Shown here in pieces: positions 52,797-60,897 of a stretch of 64,000 nt of DNA. Within the stretch, counting starts at the first letter, position 1. Each line of letters begins with the position of its first letter. Under the pieces are notes generated by a model. That model was not told the origin of the DNA. It ran no database searches and saw nothing but the letters and a program-made list of their open reading frames with translations. Origin of the DNA: Desulfarculus baarsii DSM 2075 (GTDB lineage: Bacteria; Desulfobacterota; Desulfarculia; Desulfarculales; Desulfarculaceae); assembly GCF_000143965.1 (NCBI RefSeq), contig NC_014365.1, positions 1,453,501 to 1,517,500 of the forward strand, read 5' to 3'. A program made the translations under genes and the position numbers.

Positions 52797-53802
52797 GCCG
52801 GCGCGGCGGCGCGGAGGCGGCCGGGAGGGCTTCGCCCTGGTGCTGGCGCTGTGGTTTCTGGTGGTGTTTCTGCTGGCGGTGCTGGCCATGGGCCATTTCT
52901 TGCGCCTGGAAACGCGCGCCGACGCCTTCCGGCAAGGGCGGCTGGGGGCCTATTACGCGGCGCGGGCGGGCTTCGGCCAGGCCGCGGCGCTTTTGTGCGG
53001 GCTCTGGTCCGACGGCAGGCCGGGGGCGTTCGTGCACCGTGGTTGGCAAAGCTGGAGCCAGGGCCGCTATCAGGGGCGGTTCCTGGTGCAGAGCGAGGGC
53101 GGCAAGTTCAACCTCAACAACGCCGGCCAGGGCGCGGTGGCCAGGGCCTTGCAACGCCTGGGCCTGGAGCGCGGCCGGGCCCAGGCGTTGCGTGACGCCA
53201 TCTTCGACTGGGTCGATGGCGACAACACGCCGCGCCTGGCCGGGGCCGAGGCCAGGTTTTACGGCCAGGTCATGGGCGCGCCCGGCCCGCGCAACGGCCC
53301 CTTTGACTGCCTGGGCGAGTTGGCCGGCGTGGCCGGGGTGGAGCCGGAGATGCTCCTCGGCCTGGGCCCGCGGGCCAGGGAGTTGGGCCTGACTCCGGGG
53401 CGCGGCTTGTGGTCGGTGTTCACGGTTTATGGCGATCACCGAGCAGTCAACCTCAACAGCGCCCCGCCGGAGGTGCTCCATTGCCTGCCGTGCATGCCGG
53501 CCAGGGCCGTCGAACGTCTGCTCAAGGCCCGCGCCCGCGAGCCGCTCCACGACGTCGATCAGGCCCGCCGCGCCTTGGGCGAGGAAGTCTACAACCTGGT
53601 GCGACCGTGGGTGAACCTGGACCCCAGCCCCTACTACACCGTCATCAGCCAGGGCTGGCGGAAGGGCTCGGCCACGCGGCGTTCGCTTTTGGCGGTGGTG
53701 CGGCTGGACGAGATGGCTCGTGTCGATATATGTTATTGGATAGACGATCTTTATTACGCCTTGCCAGACGATGGCGACGGGTCGGGAGGCCTTAAAAGAT
53801 GA
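52789..53802 (+). CDS. gspK: Minor pseudopilin GspK
   Basis: The 337-residue protein has a basic leader and GREGFALVLALWFLVVFLLA. It lacks Glu5, the expected feature of GspK at the pseudopilus tip. Conserved parts are GGKFNLNNAGQGAVARAL, IFDWVDGDNTPRLAGAEARF and VNLNSAPPEVLHCLPCM. It caps the growing pseudopilus with GspI and GspJ. The stop overlaps gspL (ATGA). Confidence 0.92.
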   Translation: MTRPARRRGGGREGFALVLALWFLVVFLLAVLAMGHFLRLETRADAFRQGRLGAYYAARAGFGQAAALLCGLWSDGRPGAFVHRGWQSWSQGRYQGRFLVQSEGGKFNLNNAGQGAVARALQRLGLERGRAQALRDAIFDWVDGDNTPRLAGAEARFYGQVMGAPGPRNGPFDCLGELAGVAGVEPEMLLGLGPRARELGLTPGRGLWSVFTVYGDHRAVNLNSAPPEVLHCLPCMPARAVERLLKARAREPLHDVDQARRALGEEVYNLVRPWVNLDPSPYYTVISQGWRKGSATRRSLLAVVRLDEMARVDICYWIDDLYYALPDDGDGSGGLKR

Positions 53803-55208
53803 TCGGTTGGCCTGCCATGGGGCGGGGCGGGGGCCTGGTCGTGGCCCTCAACCTGGAGAGGCGACGCGGTGCGGCGGCGTTGCTGCGCGTGGTCGGCTCG
53901 CGGCCGCCGCTGGTGGTGGCCCAGCGGGCCTTGCCGCTGGGGGCCGAAGCGTTGCCCCACGAGGACCAACGCCAGCGCCTGGCTCGGGAAATCAGTTCAT
54001 TGACGGCCAAGGCCGGCCCTGGGCGGCTGGCGGCCTGGATCAGCCTGCCCAGCCAGGCGGCGTCGTTTCACCCCACGCCCGCGCCGGAAGGCTTGGGCCG
54101 ACGGTTGAACTGGCGGCCGGAAGATCATCTGGCGGGCTTGACGCCCTTTGCCCCGGCCGATCTGCGCGCGGCCGAGTTGCGCGCGACCGCCGGCGGCCCC
54201 TGGATTTTGACGGCGTTGCGGCGCGATCTGGTGGACGACGCCCAACTCCTGGCCGCCCAATGCGGCCTGCGTCTGACGGGCCTGGCCCCCCGCGCGGCCT
54301 ATCTGGCCCTGGCCCTGGCCCCCCTGGCCGGCCGGAACGACGACAGCCGCCTGGTTTACGCCGGTGACGACTGCCTGGATTGGCTGGTTTTTCAGCGCGG
54401 CCAGGCCGTGGCCATGGGCCGCGTGATGGCCGATGGCCCTTTGGCGGCGGAGTTGGCCGGGGTTTTGGCCAGCCAGATGTTGGCCCACGGCGGGCGCTCG
54501 GGCGCGGTGGCGATCATCTGCTGCGGCCCGCGGGCGGTCGAGGCCCAAGCCCTGCTGGAGGGCCTGGACTGGCCCCGCCTGGCCCCGGAGCGTCGGATCA
54601 CCCTCGACGCCGCGAGCGAACCGGGCCACATCGCGCCCAATTCGCTGGGATGGCCGCTGTTTCCGCTGGTGGGTTTTGCCGCCGTGGTCGGCGCGGGCGG
54701 CCGGCCGCCGATGAACCTGGCCCCCCAGGCCGAAGGGCCAGGCTGGCTGGAACGCCCCGGCCTCTCGCTGCGCCTGGGCGCGGCGGTGCTGGTGCTGGCG
54801 GCCATGTTGGCCGGCGGCCAGGTCTGGCGGCAGTGGCGGCTGGCGGAGCTGGCGCGGGAGCGCGTGGCCGAACTGCGAACCGAACTTAAGAGCCTTTCCG
54901 CCGCCGGCGACCCGGGCGTGGCCAAGGGCCTGGCGACGGCCAACGAGGCTCTGGCCCGGCGGGGCGAAGGCTTGCGCCTGCTACAGCGTTTGGGGCAGAT
55001 TCTGCCGGCAGAGGCCAGCCTGCTGCGGCTGGAGTACGACGGCCGGCGGGCCAGTTTCGTCGTGCGCTCGATCGCGCCCAACGTGGTGGCCCAGGCCCTG
55101 GACAATCAGCCCGATATGGCCCTGGCCGAACTGACCGACGCGCCGGCGGCCGACGGCGGCCAGGTGGTGGAGCAATCGGTGGTCATGGACCTGTCGGCGT
55201 TTCGTTAG
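53799..55208 (+). CDS. gspL: Type II secretion protein GspL
   Basis: The 469-residue protein has a cytoplasmic actin-like part (about 10-300), one membrane segment (about 326-345; LRLGAAVLVLAAMLAGGQVW) and a periplasmic coiled coil plus ferredoxin-like PilN-type domain (about 345-465). It anchors GspE to the membrane and pairs with GspM. Sequence conservation is low, as usual for GspL, so the call leans on layout and position. It converges on gspC with overlapping stops. Confidence 0.82.
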   Translation: MIGWPAMGRGGGLVVALNLERRRGAAALLRVVGSRPPLVVAQRALPLGAEALPHEDQRQRLAREISSLTAKAGPGRLAAWISLPSQAASFHPTPAPEGLGRRLNWRPEDHLAGLTPFAPADLRAAELRATAGGPWILTALRRDLVDDAQLLAAQCGLRLTGLAPRAAYLALALAPLAGRNDDSRLVYAGDDCLDWLVFQRGQAVAMGRVMADGPLAAELAGVLASQMLAHGGRSGAVAIICCGPRAVEAQALLEGLDWPRLAPERRITLDAASEPGHIAPNSLGWPLFPLVGFAAVVGAGGRPPMNLAPQAEGPGWLERPGLSLRLGAAVLVLAAMLAGGQVWRQWRLAELARERVAELRTELKSLSAAGDPGVAKGLATANEALARRGEGLRLLQRLGQILPAEASLLRLEYDGRRASFVVRSIAPNVVAQALDNQPDMALAELTDAPAADGGQVVEQSVVMDLSAFR

Positions 55209-55645
55209 GGCGCCACCGGGATCAGCGCGCGCGAGCCGTCAGCCGCCCGCAGGCGCAAGAACTGATCGTCGAAGCCCTCCACCACCTTCCCATCGACCTT
55301 TTCGCCCACGTGCACCCGCCGGACCGCCCCATCTTCGCCATCGCGCACCAGGACGAACGACGCCCTCGGCCCCAGCACCACGCCAAGCACGCTCAGCCGG
55401 CCGCCCGTTTCGGCGGCGACCGCGCCGGCTGACGGCCCGTGTTCGAAGATGTCGCGCTCCGGCGGCTCCAGCGTTTCGACGTCAGCGGCTTGGCCCGGGT
55501 CGGCGGCCAAGGGCGGCGCGGCGGGCGCGATCGGCGTCGGCGGCCGTGGCGGGGCCAGCAGGCTCCAGGCCACGGCCACGGCCAGGGCGATGGCGGCGAG
55601 CAACAACGAAGCATTCAGCAGACGACGGCTCATGGGCGCGCTCAC
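55205..55645 (-). CDS. gspC: GspC-like type II secretion protein (HR domain only)
   Basis: The 146-residue protein has one N-terminal membrane segment (about 9-27), a Pro/Ala linker and a C-terminal beta domain (about 80-145; LSVLGVVLGPRASFVLVRDG, then VHVGEKVDGKVVEGF) like the GspC homology region that touches the secretin N0 domain. A PDZ or coiled-coil tail is missing, so it is a short form. Its stop overlaps the gspL stop, and its start overlaps the gspM stop. Confidence 0.75.
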   Translation of the reverse strand: MSAPMSRRLLNASLLLAAIALAVAVAWSLLAPPRPPTPIAPAAPPLAADPGQAADVETLEPPERDIFEHGPSAGAVAAETGGRLSVLGVVLGPRASFVLVRDGEDGAVRRVHVGEKVDGKVVEGFDDQFLRLRAADGSRALIPVAP

Positions 55646-56241
55646 GGCAAAAACGGGCGGCAGAGCGCCAAATCCAGGCCGAGGGCGCCGCCTTGGCCCT
55701 GGCCGATGGCGTAGGACTCGACGAGCAGCGGTGGCTGGGCCTGGGCCGCCAAGGCCAGCAGCGTGGCCAGCGAGTTCATGTCGCCGCTGGCCGCCAGCCG
55801 GGCGCTGATTTTCAGCAGGCCGCTTTCTTGGCGCGGATCGCCCAGCGTCACCGTGATCTGGCGCAGGCCGGCTTGCCGGGCCAGATCGTCAATTTGCGCG
55901 GCCATTTGTTGGCCCACGGCGGGTAGTTGGCCTTCGGACGGGCGCTGGAGCTGTCGGGCCAGGCGCGCCGTTTCGGCCTCGCGCCGAGCCTTGATCGCTC
56001 GCTCGCGCTCCAGCAGGGCCTGAAGGGTGGCGGCGTTTTGCGTCAGCGTCAGCGCCTCTTGCCGCCACTGCGCCGTTTGCTCCAGCAGTGGCTCGACCAG
56101 CAACACATGACCGCCCACCACCAGCGCCAACACCGCCGTCCAAAAGACCAGCGGGCTTTTGGCGTGCAGGCTCGCCAGCAGCGCCCCGGCCGCGCGCCAA
56201 CGGCCGCTGGGCGCGGGGGCGTCGTTTGGGGCGTTGGTCAT
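55642..56241 (-). CDS. gspM: GspM/PilO-like type II secretion protein
   Basis: The 199-residue protein has a short cytoplasmic tail, one membrane segment (about 32-50), a coiled coil (about 55-100; RERAIKARREAETARLARQL) and a ferredoxin-like domain (about 105-195), the plan shared by GspM and PilO. It should pair with GspL in the periplasm. It lies directly after gspO, stop and start adjoining, and overlaps gspC by 4 bases. Confidence 0.72.
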   Translation of the reverse strand: MTNAPNDAPAPSGRWRAAGALLASLHAKSPLVFWTAVLALVVGGHVLLVEPLLEQTAQWRQEALTLTQNAATLQALLERERAIKARREAETARLARQLQRPSEGQLPAVGQQMAAQIDDLARQAGLRQITVTLGDPRQESGLLKISARLAASGDMNSLATLLALAAQAQPPLLVESYAIGQGQGGALGLDLALCRPFLP

Positions 56242-56916
56242 TCAGGCCGCTCCCAACAGCAGGTTCAACCATGGCCGGTGGTGCGGGTCGACCAGCAGCG
56301 CCACGCCGCCCCACAGGGCCAGGTATGGCCCGAAGGCCAGCCGCCGGCCACTGGGCCAGCCGCGCCAGGCGGCCACGACGCCGGCCCAGAGCAGGGCCGT
56401 GGCCGCGGCCAGAAACAGCGTGGCCAAGGCGTTGGCCAGGCCCAGGCAGGCCCCCAGCGCGCCCAGCAGCTTGACGTCGCCCCAGCCCAGGCCGGGCCTG
56501 TGGGCCAGCCGCGCGAAGGCCAGCGCCAGCCCGGCCAGCAGACCGGCCGCCACGCATCCGTCGATCAGCGCCGTCAGCCAATCGGCCGAGGGCAACAGCG
56601 GCGCGGCCAAAACGCCAAGCGCCAACAGGGCCAGATTGACGGCGTCGGGGATGATTCCGGCCATGGCGTCGGCCAACGCGCCCACGGCCAGCCCGCACAA
56701 GACAACGGCCTGGAGCGCCGCCGTCGGTCCGACCCCACGCACGGCCAGCGGCGCGCCCAGGCACAACGCGCCCAGCAGGCACGGCCAGATCAGCCAGGGC
56801 CCGGCTGGGCGCGGCCGCAGCCCGGTCAAGCGCCGCGCCAGGGCGTGCAGGGCCGGGCCCAGCGCCGCGCCGGCCACGGCCGCGCCGCTCACGCCGGCCA
56901 CGTCAATCCAGGCCAT
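56242..56916 (-). CDS. gspO: Prepilin peptidase GspO, catalytic domain only
   Basis: The 224-residue A24 aspartic protease has the two catalytic aspartates in DAMAGIIPDAVNL (first) and GWGDVKLLGALGACLG (second). Full-length GspO/PilD also carries an N-terminal methyltransferase domain with two CxxC pairs; here that region is replaced by short hydrophobic segments and no CxxC is seen. It should cut GspG-K leaders but may not N-methylate them. It overlaps gspD by 14 bases. Confidence 0.82.
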   Translation of the reverse strand: MAWIDVAGVSGAAVAGAALGPALHALARRLTGLRPRPAGPWLIWPCLLGALCLGAPLAVRGVGPTAALQAVVLCGLAVGALADAMAGIIPDAVNLALLALGVLAAPLLPSADWLTALIDGCVAAGLLAGLALAFARLAHRPGLGWGDVKLLGALGACLGLANALATLFLAAATALLWAGVVAAWRGWPSGRRLAFGPYLALWGGVALLVDPHHRPWLNLLLGAA

Positions 56917-59143
56917 CGCCGGGTTGCTGGCGCGACGGAGGCGGGGCGGCCATCTGGCGGCTGAAGCGCTCTTGCTCGCGCAGGCTCTGGACGATGTGCC
57001 TGGCGTCGTTCATGTCGTGGATGACGTGGGGCGTGATGGTCAGGATCAGCTCGGTGCGCGAATCGACGTCTTTTTCAGTCTTGAACAGATAGCCCAGGAT
57101 GGGCACGTCGCTGAGGAAAGGCACGCCCGAGTCGATTTTGTGCTTGGTTTCCTGGATCAAACCGGCCAGGACGATGCTCTGGCCATCGGTGGTGACCACG
57201 TTGGTGGTGGCGGTGCGCTGGGAAAAGGCCGGTGAACCGGTGTCGCCGAAGGAGTCGGTGAGCACGTCCGAGACCTCCTGGCGGATGTTGAGGCGCACCA
57301 CGCCCGAGTCGTTGATGCGCGGCGTCACGGTGAGGATGATGCCCACGTCACGGTATTCGATGGAGCGGTCGACGACCTTGTTGCCGGTGCTGGTGGAGAT
57401 GTCCTCGGAGGTGGTCAGATCGGTGATGATGGGGATCTCGCGGCCGACCAGGATGCGCGCGCTTTGGTTTTCGGCGGCCAGCAAAAGCGGCGAGGAGATG
57501 ACCTGGAGCTTGTCCTTCTGGGCCAGGGCCTTGAGGGTGAAAAGCAACTCGTTGGTCTTGGCGATGGTGTAGACCAGGCCGCTGGTGGGCAGCAGGTCGG
57601 CGTCGGGCTTGAGATTGATGTCGGAAAACGTCGCGCCGTTTTCGGTGAGGTAGCGCCACTCCACGCCCAACTTCAACTGGTCGTCCAGGGTCACTTCGGC
57701 GATGACCACCTCGATGAGCACCTGCTTGGGAAAGACGTCGAGCTTATGCAGGGTTTTGAGCAGGTACTTCAGGTCGCGCCGTGGGGCGCGCAGGACGATG
57801 GAGTTGGTGTGGCGGTCGACGACGATGCGGATGGATTTTTCCAGGCGGCGGCTGAAGGTGCGCTCCTGGGGCCGTTCCGCCTCCAGTTCGCGCGGGTCTT
57901 CGCGTTGGTCACGGTTGAGCCGATCGCCGGTGTAACGGCGCTCGGCCCTGTCGCCGGAGCGTCGGCGATCCTCGGTCAGCGACGCCGGCTGGCTCTGGAA
58001 TTGCTGTTCCTGCTCCTGGGGCCGGCTTTTGGCTTCCTCGCCTTCCTGGCCGTCGAAGAGGCCGCTGAGCACCTCGGCGATGACGGTGGCGTCGCCGTTT
58101 TGGCAATAGTAAACGTAAATGCCCGTTTCGGCGTCCGATATCTGGCGATCAAGCTCTTCGAGCCATTGGTCGACGCGCTTGAACATGTGCTGATAAGTGC
58201 TGACCACGGCGATGGACGAAAGTTGGGGCAAGGCGATGATCTGGGCCCACATGCCGGAGGCGGGCTTGGAGGATATGCCCATGGCCCCGAAGATCGATTG
58301 CAACTCGGCGCTGAGGCGGCCGACGTCGACGTTACGAATGGGGTAGAGCCTGATGCCCACGCGGTTGACTGCCGGCACGTCAAGCATGCGCGAAAGTTCG
58401 GCGACCTTGGCCTGGTTGGGCGCGGTGTCGGCCACCACCAGCAGATTGGCCGGCATGACCGCCGTGATGCGCCCGCCCTCGGAGACGAAAGGCTCCAGGG
58501 CCTTGGCCGCGTCGCTGGCCGCGATGTGCCGCAGGTAATAGACATTGATGGCGTAGCCGTCGGGTCCGGCCTGGGCCAGGCGGTCGGCCAGCATGATCTG
58601 GGTCGGCCCCTTGCGGGCGCTGGCCAGGGAGCTCACGCGAAAGGAATCGCCCTCGCGCAGCAAGGCGTAGCCGTTGGTCTCGAGCATGGCCTCCAAAAGG
58701 GGCAACAGGCCGCTTTGCGGGATGCGCCGGCCGCTGGATATGGTCACCGTGCCGCGAATTTGGGCCGGGGTGATTATGGTCGCGCCGGTCAGGTCGGCGA
58801 AAACGCGGATGACCTCGTCCAGGGGCGCTTGGTTGAAATTGATGATGTGGCTCTGGCCGTCTTCCGCGGCGGCCTCGTCCTGGCCCCTTGGGGCCGGGCC
58901 GGCCACGCCGCTCAAGGGCGAACTGATCTCCGGGCCGATCTGGCTGGGCCGCTGGGCCCGGCGCTCCTCCAGCAGCAGCTCGTCGCGGTTGGCGGCGCTG
59001 GTTTTGGGGCGTTCGCTGGGTGGAATGCGCCAAAGGCTGTCGTTTTGCCTTGCCGGAGCCGCGCCGTCGCCAGCGCAGCCGGCCGCCGCCAACAGCGCCA
59101 GGCCAAGAACCATCGCCAAAACAATGTGCGACCGCTTGGTCAT
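56903..59143 (-). CDS. gspD: Type II secretion outer membrane secretin GspD
   Basis: The 746-residue lipoprotein has the lipobox LAAAGC, an N0 domain (about 85-160; NFNQAPLDEVIRVFADLTGA), N1-N3 repeats, a charged spacer (about 355-425, rich in Arg, Gln and Glu) and the secretin gate domain (QVLIEVVIAEVTLDDQLKLG, VPFLSDVPILGYLFKTEKDV). Fifteen copies form the outer-membrane channel. The lipid anchor means a separate pilotin may not be needed. ATG 59143 is chosen because it opens the signal peptide. Confidence 0.94.
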   Translation of the reverse strand: MTKRSHIVLAMVLGLALLAAAGCAGDGAAPARQNDSLWRIPPSERPKTSAANRDELLLEERRAQRPSQIGPEISSPLSGVAGPAPRGQDEAAAEDGQSHIINFNQAPLDEVIRVFADLTGATIITPAQIRGTVTISSGRRIPQSGLLPLLEAMLETNGYALLREGDSFRVSSLASARKGPTQIMLADRLAQAGPDGYAINVYYLRHIAASDAAKALEPFVSEGGRITAVMPANLLVVADTAPNQAKVAELSRMLDVPAVNRVGIRLYPIRNVDVGRLSAELQSIFGAMGISSKPASGMWAQIIALPQLSSIAVVSTYQHMFKRVDQWLEELDRQISDAETGIYVYYCQNGDATVIAEVLSGLFDGQEGEEAKSRPQEQEQQFQSQPASLTEDRRRSGDRAERRYTGDRLNRDQREDPRELEAERPQERTFSRRLEKSIRIVVDRHTNSIVLRAPRRDLKYLLKTLHKLDVFPKQVLIEVVIAEVTLDDQLKLGVEWRYLTENGATFSDINLKPDADLLPTSGLVYTIAKTNELLFTLKALAQKDKLQVISSPLLLAAENQSARILVGREIPIITDLTTSEDISTSTGNKVVDRSIEYRDVGIILTVTPRINDSGVVRLNIRQEVSDVLTDSFGDTGSPAFSQRTATTNVVTTDGQSIVLAGLIQETKHKIDSGVPFLSDVPILGYLFKTEKDVDSRTELILTITPHVIHDMNDARHIVQSLREQERFSRQMAAPPPSRQQPGDGLD

Positions 59144-59188
59144 CGCGCCCCAATCCCGGAACACCACGGCCGCGCCGTGGGCGAAGAG

Positions 59189-59617
59189 CTATCGAGAGTA
59201 GACGTTGATCCAGGTGTAGCCATAAGCGCCGCCATAGCTTACGGTTATTTTGTCGTTGCCGGCTTTTTCCGGGGCGGTGTAAATGGCCGTGGCGCTGCCG
59301 TTGCTGGTGGTGAAGGCGTTGGTTTTCGTCCCGCTGGTGTTGGTGAAGCTTCCGCCGAGCATGGAGCTGAAAATGAGCTGTACGGCGGCGGTCACGGGGC
59401 CGTCCTTGTCGGCGACGGTGGCGGTGATGGTGGTCTGGCCCTGGGTCGGCACCATGCTCTGGCTGACGCTGACCACCACCGTGTAGCCCGTCCCGCCACC
59501 GCTGCCGCCGCTCTCGGAACCGCCGCTACAGGCGGCAAGGCACGACATCAACAAAAGAACGCACGCCAAAAAGGCGCAACGGACCACGGATGGCTTCTGC
59601 GTTTGGGCCAAGGACAC
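59189..59617 (-). CDS. Small lipoprotein with an Ig-like (Big_1) domain
   Basis: The 142-residue protein starts at GTG 59617 with GAGG ten bases upstream. Its lipobox is LAAC with a Gly/Ser-rich spacer (CSGGSESGGSGGGTG). The rest is one bacterial Ig-like domain: VPTQGQTTITATVADKDGPV and GSATAIYTAPEKAGNDKITV. Such domains give stalk or adhesion functions on the surface. It lies 45 bases upstream of gspD on the same strand, so it may be a partner or substrate of secretion. Confidence 0.7.
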   Translation of the reverse strand: MSLAQTQKPSVVRCAFLACVLLLMSCLAACSGGSESGGSGGGTGYTVVVSVSQSMVPTQGQTTITATVADKDGPVTAAVQLIFSSMLGGSFTNTSGTKTNAFTTSNGSATAIYTAPEKAGNDKITVSYGGAYGYTWINVYSR

Positions 59618-59821
59618 GGATGCACCTCGAGAGTTGGCTTGGGGTCCGACGATGCGGGGCGGCAAAGGATTTTCGTAATCAAATTTATCGTCATATTAGG
59701 TTGCCGATCACCCGGAGTCAAGCGGTTAACGGCGTCTGAGGAAGCCTCGACCGCTTGCGCCGGCGGCGCGGCCGGGGTAAAACAGCCTCGAAGCCGACGC
59801 GATTGACGCGCCGCCGCACCG

Positions 59822-60637
59822 ATGGAGTCACGCCCCCACATCATGATCCGCGCCAACCTGATTCTGCTGCGCCACGGCCAGAGCCAAACCAACCAGTCCC
59901 AGACCTTCACCGGTTGGCTGGACGCGCCGCTTTCCGACCTGGGCCGGGCCCAGGCCGCGCGGGCCGGCTGTTTGCTGGCCCAGGCCGGACCGCCCGTGCA
60001 GGCGGCTTTTTGCTCGCGCCTGAGCCGGGCGGCGCAAACGCTGGAGTTGGCCTTGGCGGCCATGGGCCGGCCCGACCTGCCGCGCCAGGCCCTCTGGCGG
60101 CTCAACGAGCGCCACGTGGGCCAGTTGCAGGGCGTGGCCAAGGACGAGGCGCGGGCCCGGTTTGGCCCGGAGCTGATCCACGCCTGGCGTCACGGCCTGG
60201 ATCTGGCCCCGCCGCCCCTGAGCCCCGAAGACCCCCGTCACCCCCGCCACGACCCGCTCCACGCCGACGTGGACCCGGCCCTTTTGCCGGCCAGCGAATC
60301 GTTGGGGCAGTTGGTTTGGCGGGTGGAGCCGGTCTGGCGAGGCGAGTTGGCCCCACGCCTGGCCGCCGGACAGAACCTGCTGGTGGCCGGCCACGGCCTT
60401 TCGCTGTGGGCGGTCTGCCGCCTGGTTTTGGCCGACCAGGGCCTGGATTTGCCCAGTTTTTCCATGCCCAACGCCAACCCCCTGATCTTGGCCTTTGACC
60501 GTCGCGGCCGGTTGTTCTCCATGAGCTATCTGGACCAGGCCGCCGCCGGCGATCTACCGCCGCTTTCGTCATTGAATCCGCTGAATTGCCGCCACGATGG
60601 CCAGCGGGCCGCCGCCCTGGTCCAGCGCCGGGGGTGA
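59822..60637 (+). CDS. gpmA: 2,3-bisphosphoglycerate-dependent phosphoglycerate mutase
   Basis: The 271-residue histidine phosphatase-fold enzyme interconverts 3- and 2-phosphoglycerate. It has LILLRHGQSQTNQSQTFTGW (phospho-His in RHG), SRLSRAAQTLELAL, the general-acid region RLNERHVGQLQGVAKDEA and VAGHGLSLWAVCRLVL. The NERHYG consensus reads NERHVG. ATG 59822 gives the longest form; ATG 59843 would begin closer to the usual family start. Neither has a good ribosome binding site. Confidence 0.88.
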   Translation: MESRPHIMIRANLILLRHGQSQTNQSQTFTGWLDAPLSDLGRAQAARAGCLLAQAGPPVQAAFCSRLSRAAQTLELALAAMGRPDLPRQALWRLNERHVGQLQGVAKDEARARFGPELIHAWRHGLDLAPPPLSPEDPRHPRHDPLHADVDPALLPASESLGQLVWRVEPVWRGELAPRLAAGQNLLVAGHGLSLWAVCRLVLADQGLDLPSFSMPNANPLILAFDRRGRLFSMSYLDQAAAGDLPPLSSLNPLNCRHDGQRAAALVQRRG

Positions 60638-60897
60638 TGATCCAAAATCACTGGTGGATTGCGCCAAAGGCGTGCTAAGGTCGTCATTGCCGCCACGCTC
60701 AGGTTCGGCGTGGCGGCCGAGTTGGGGGGCAAGCCGCCAGCGGGCGCACCGCCTTTTTCCGCCTAGATCGCACCAGCCCATGGCCGCCGGCCAGACTTGT
60801 TCCGGCCAACCAGCGCGTATCAAGACGCTTTGACATCATAACGTTACGACGCCGTAGCGTCACATAATCGTTCCTGGCCTGTCGGGGGTGAGCGGAC

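Noticed and set aside
57464-59806. 780-codon open frame on the + strand
   Set aside because: Antisense to gspD, which has unmistakable secretin motifs.
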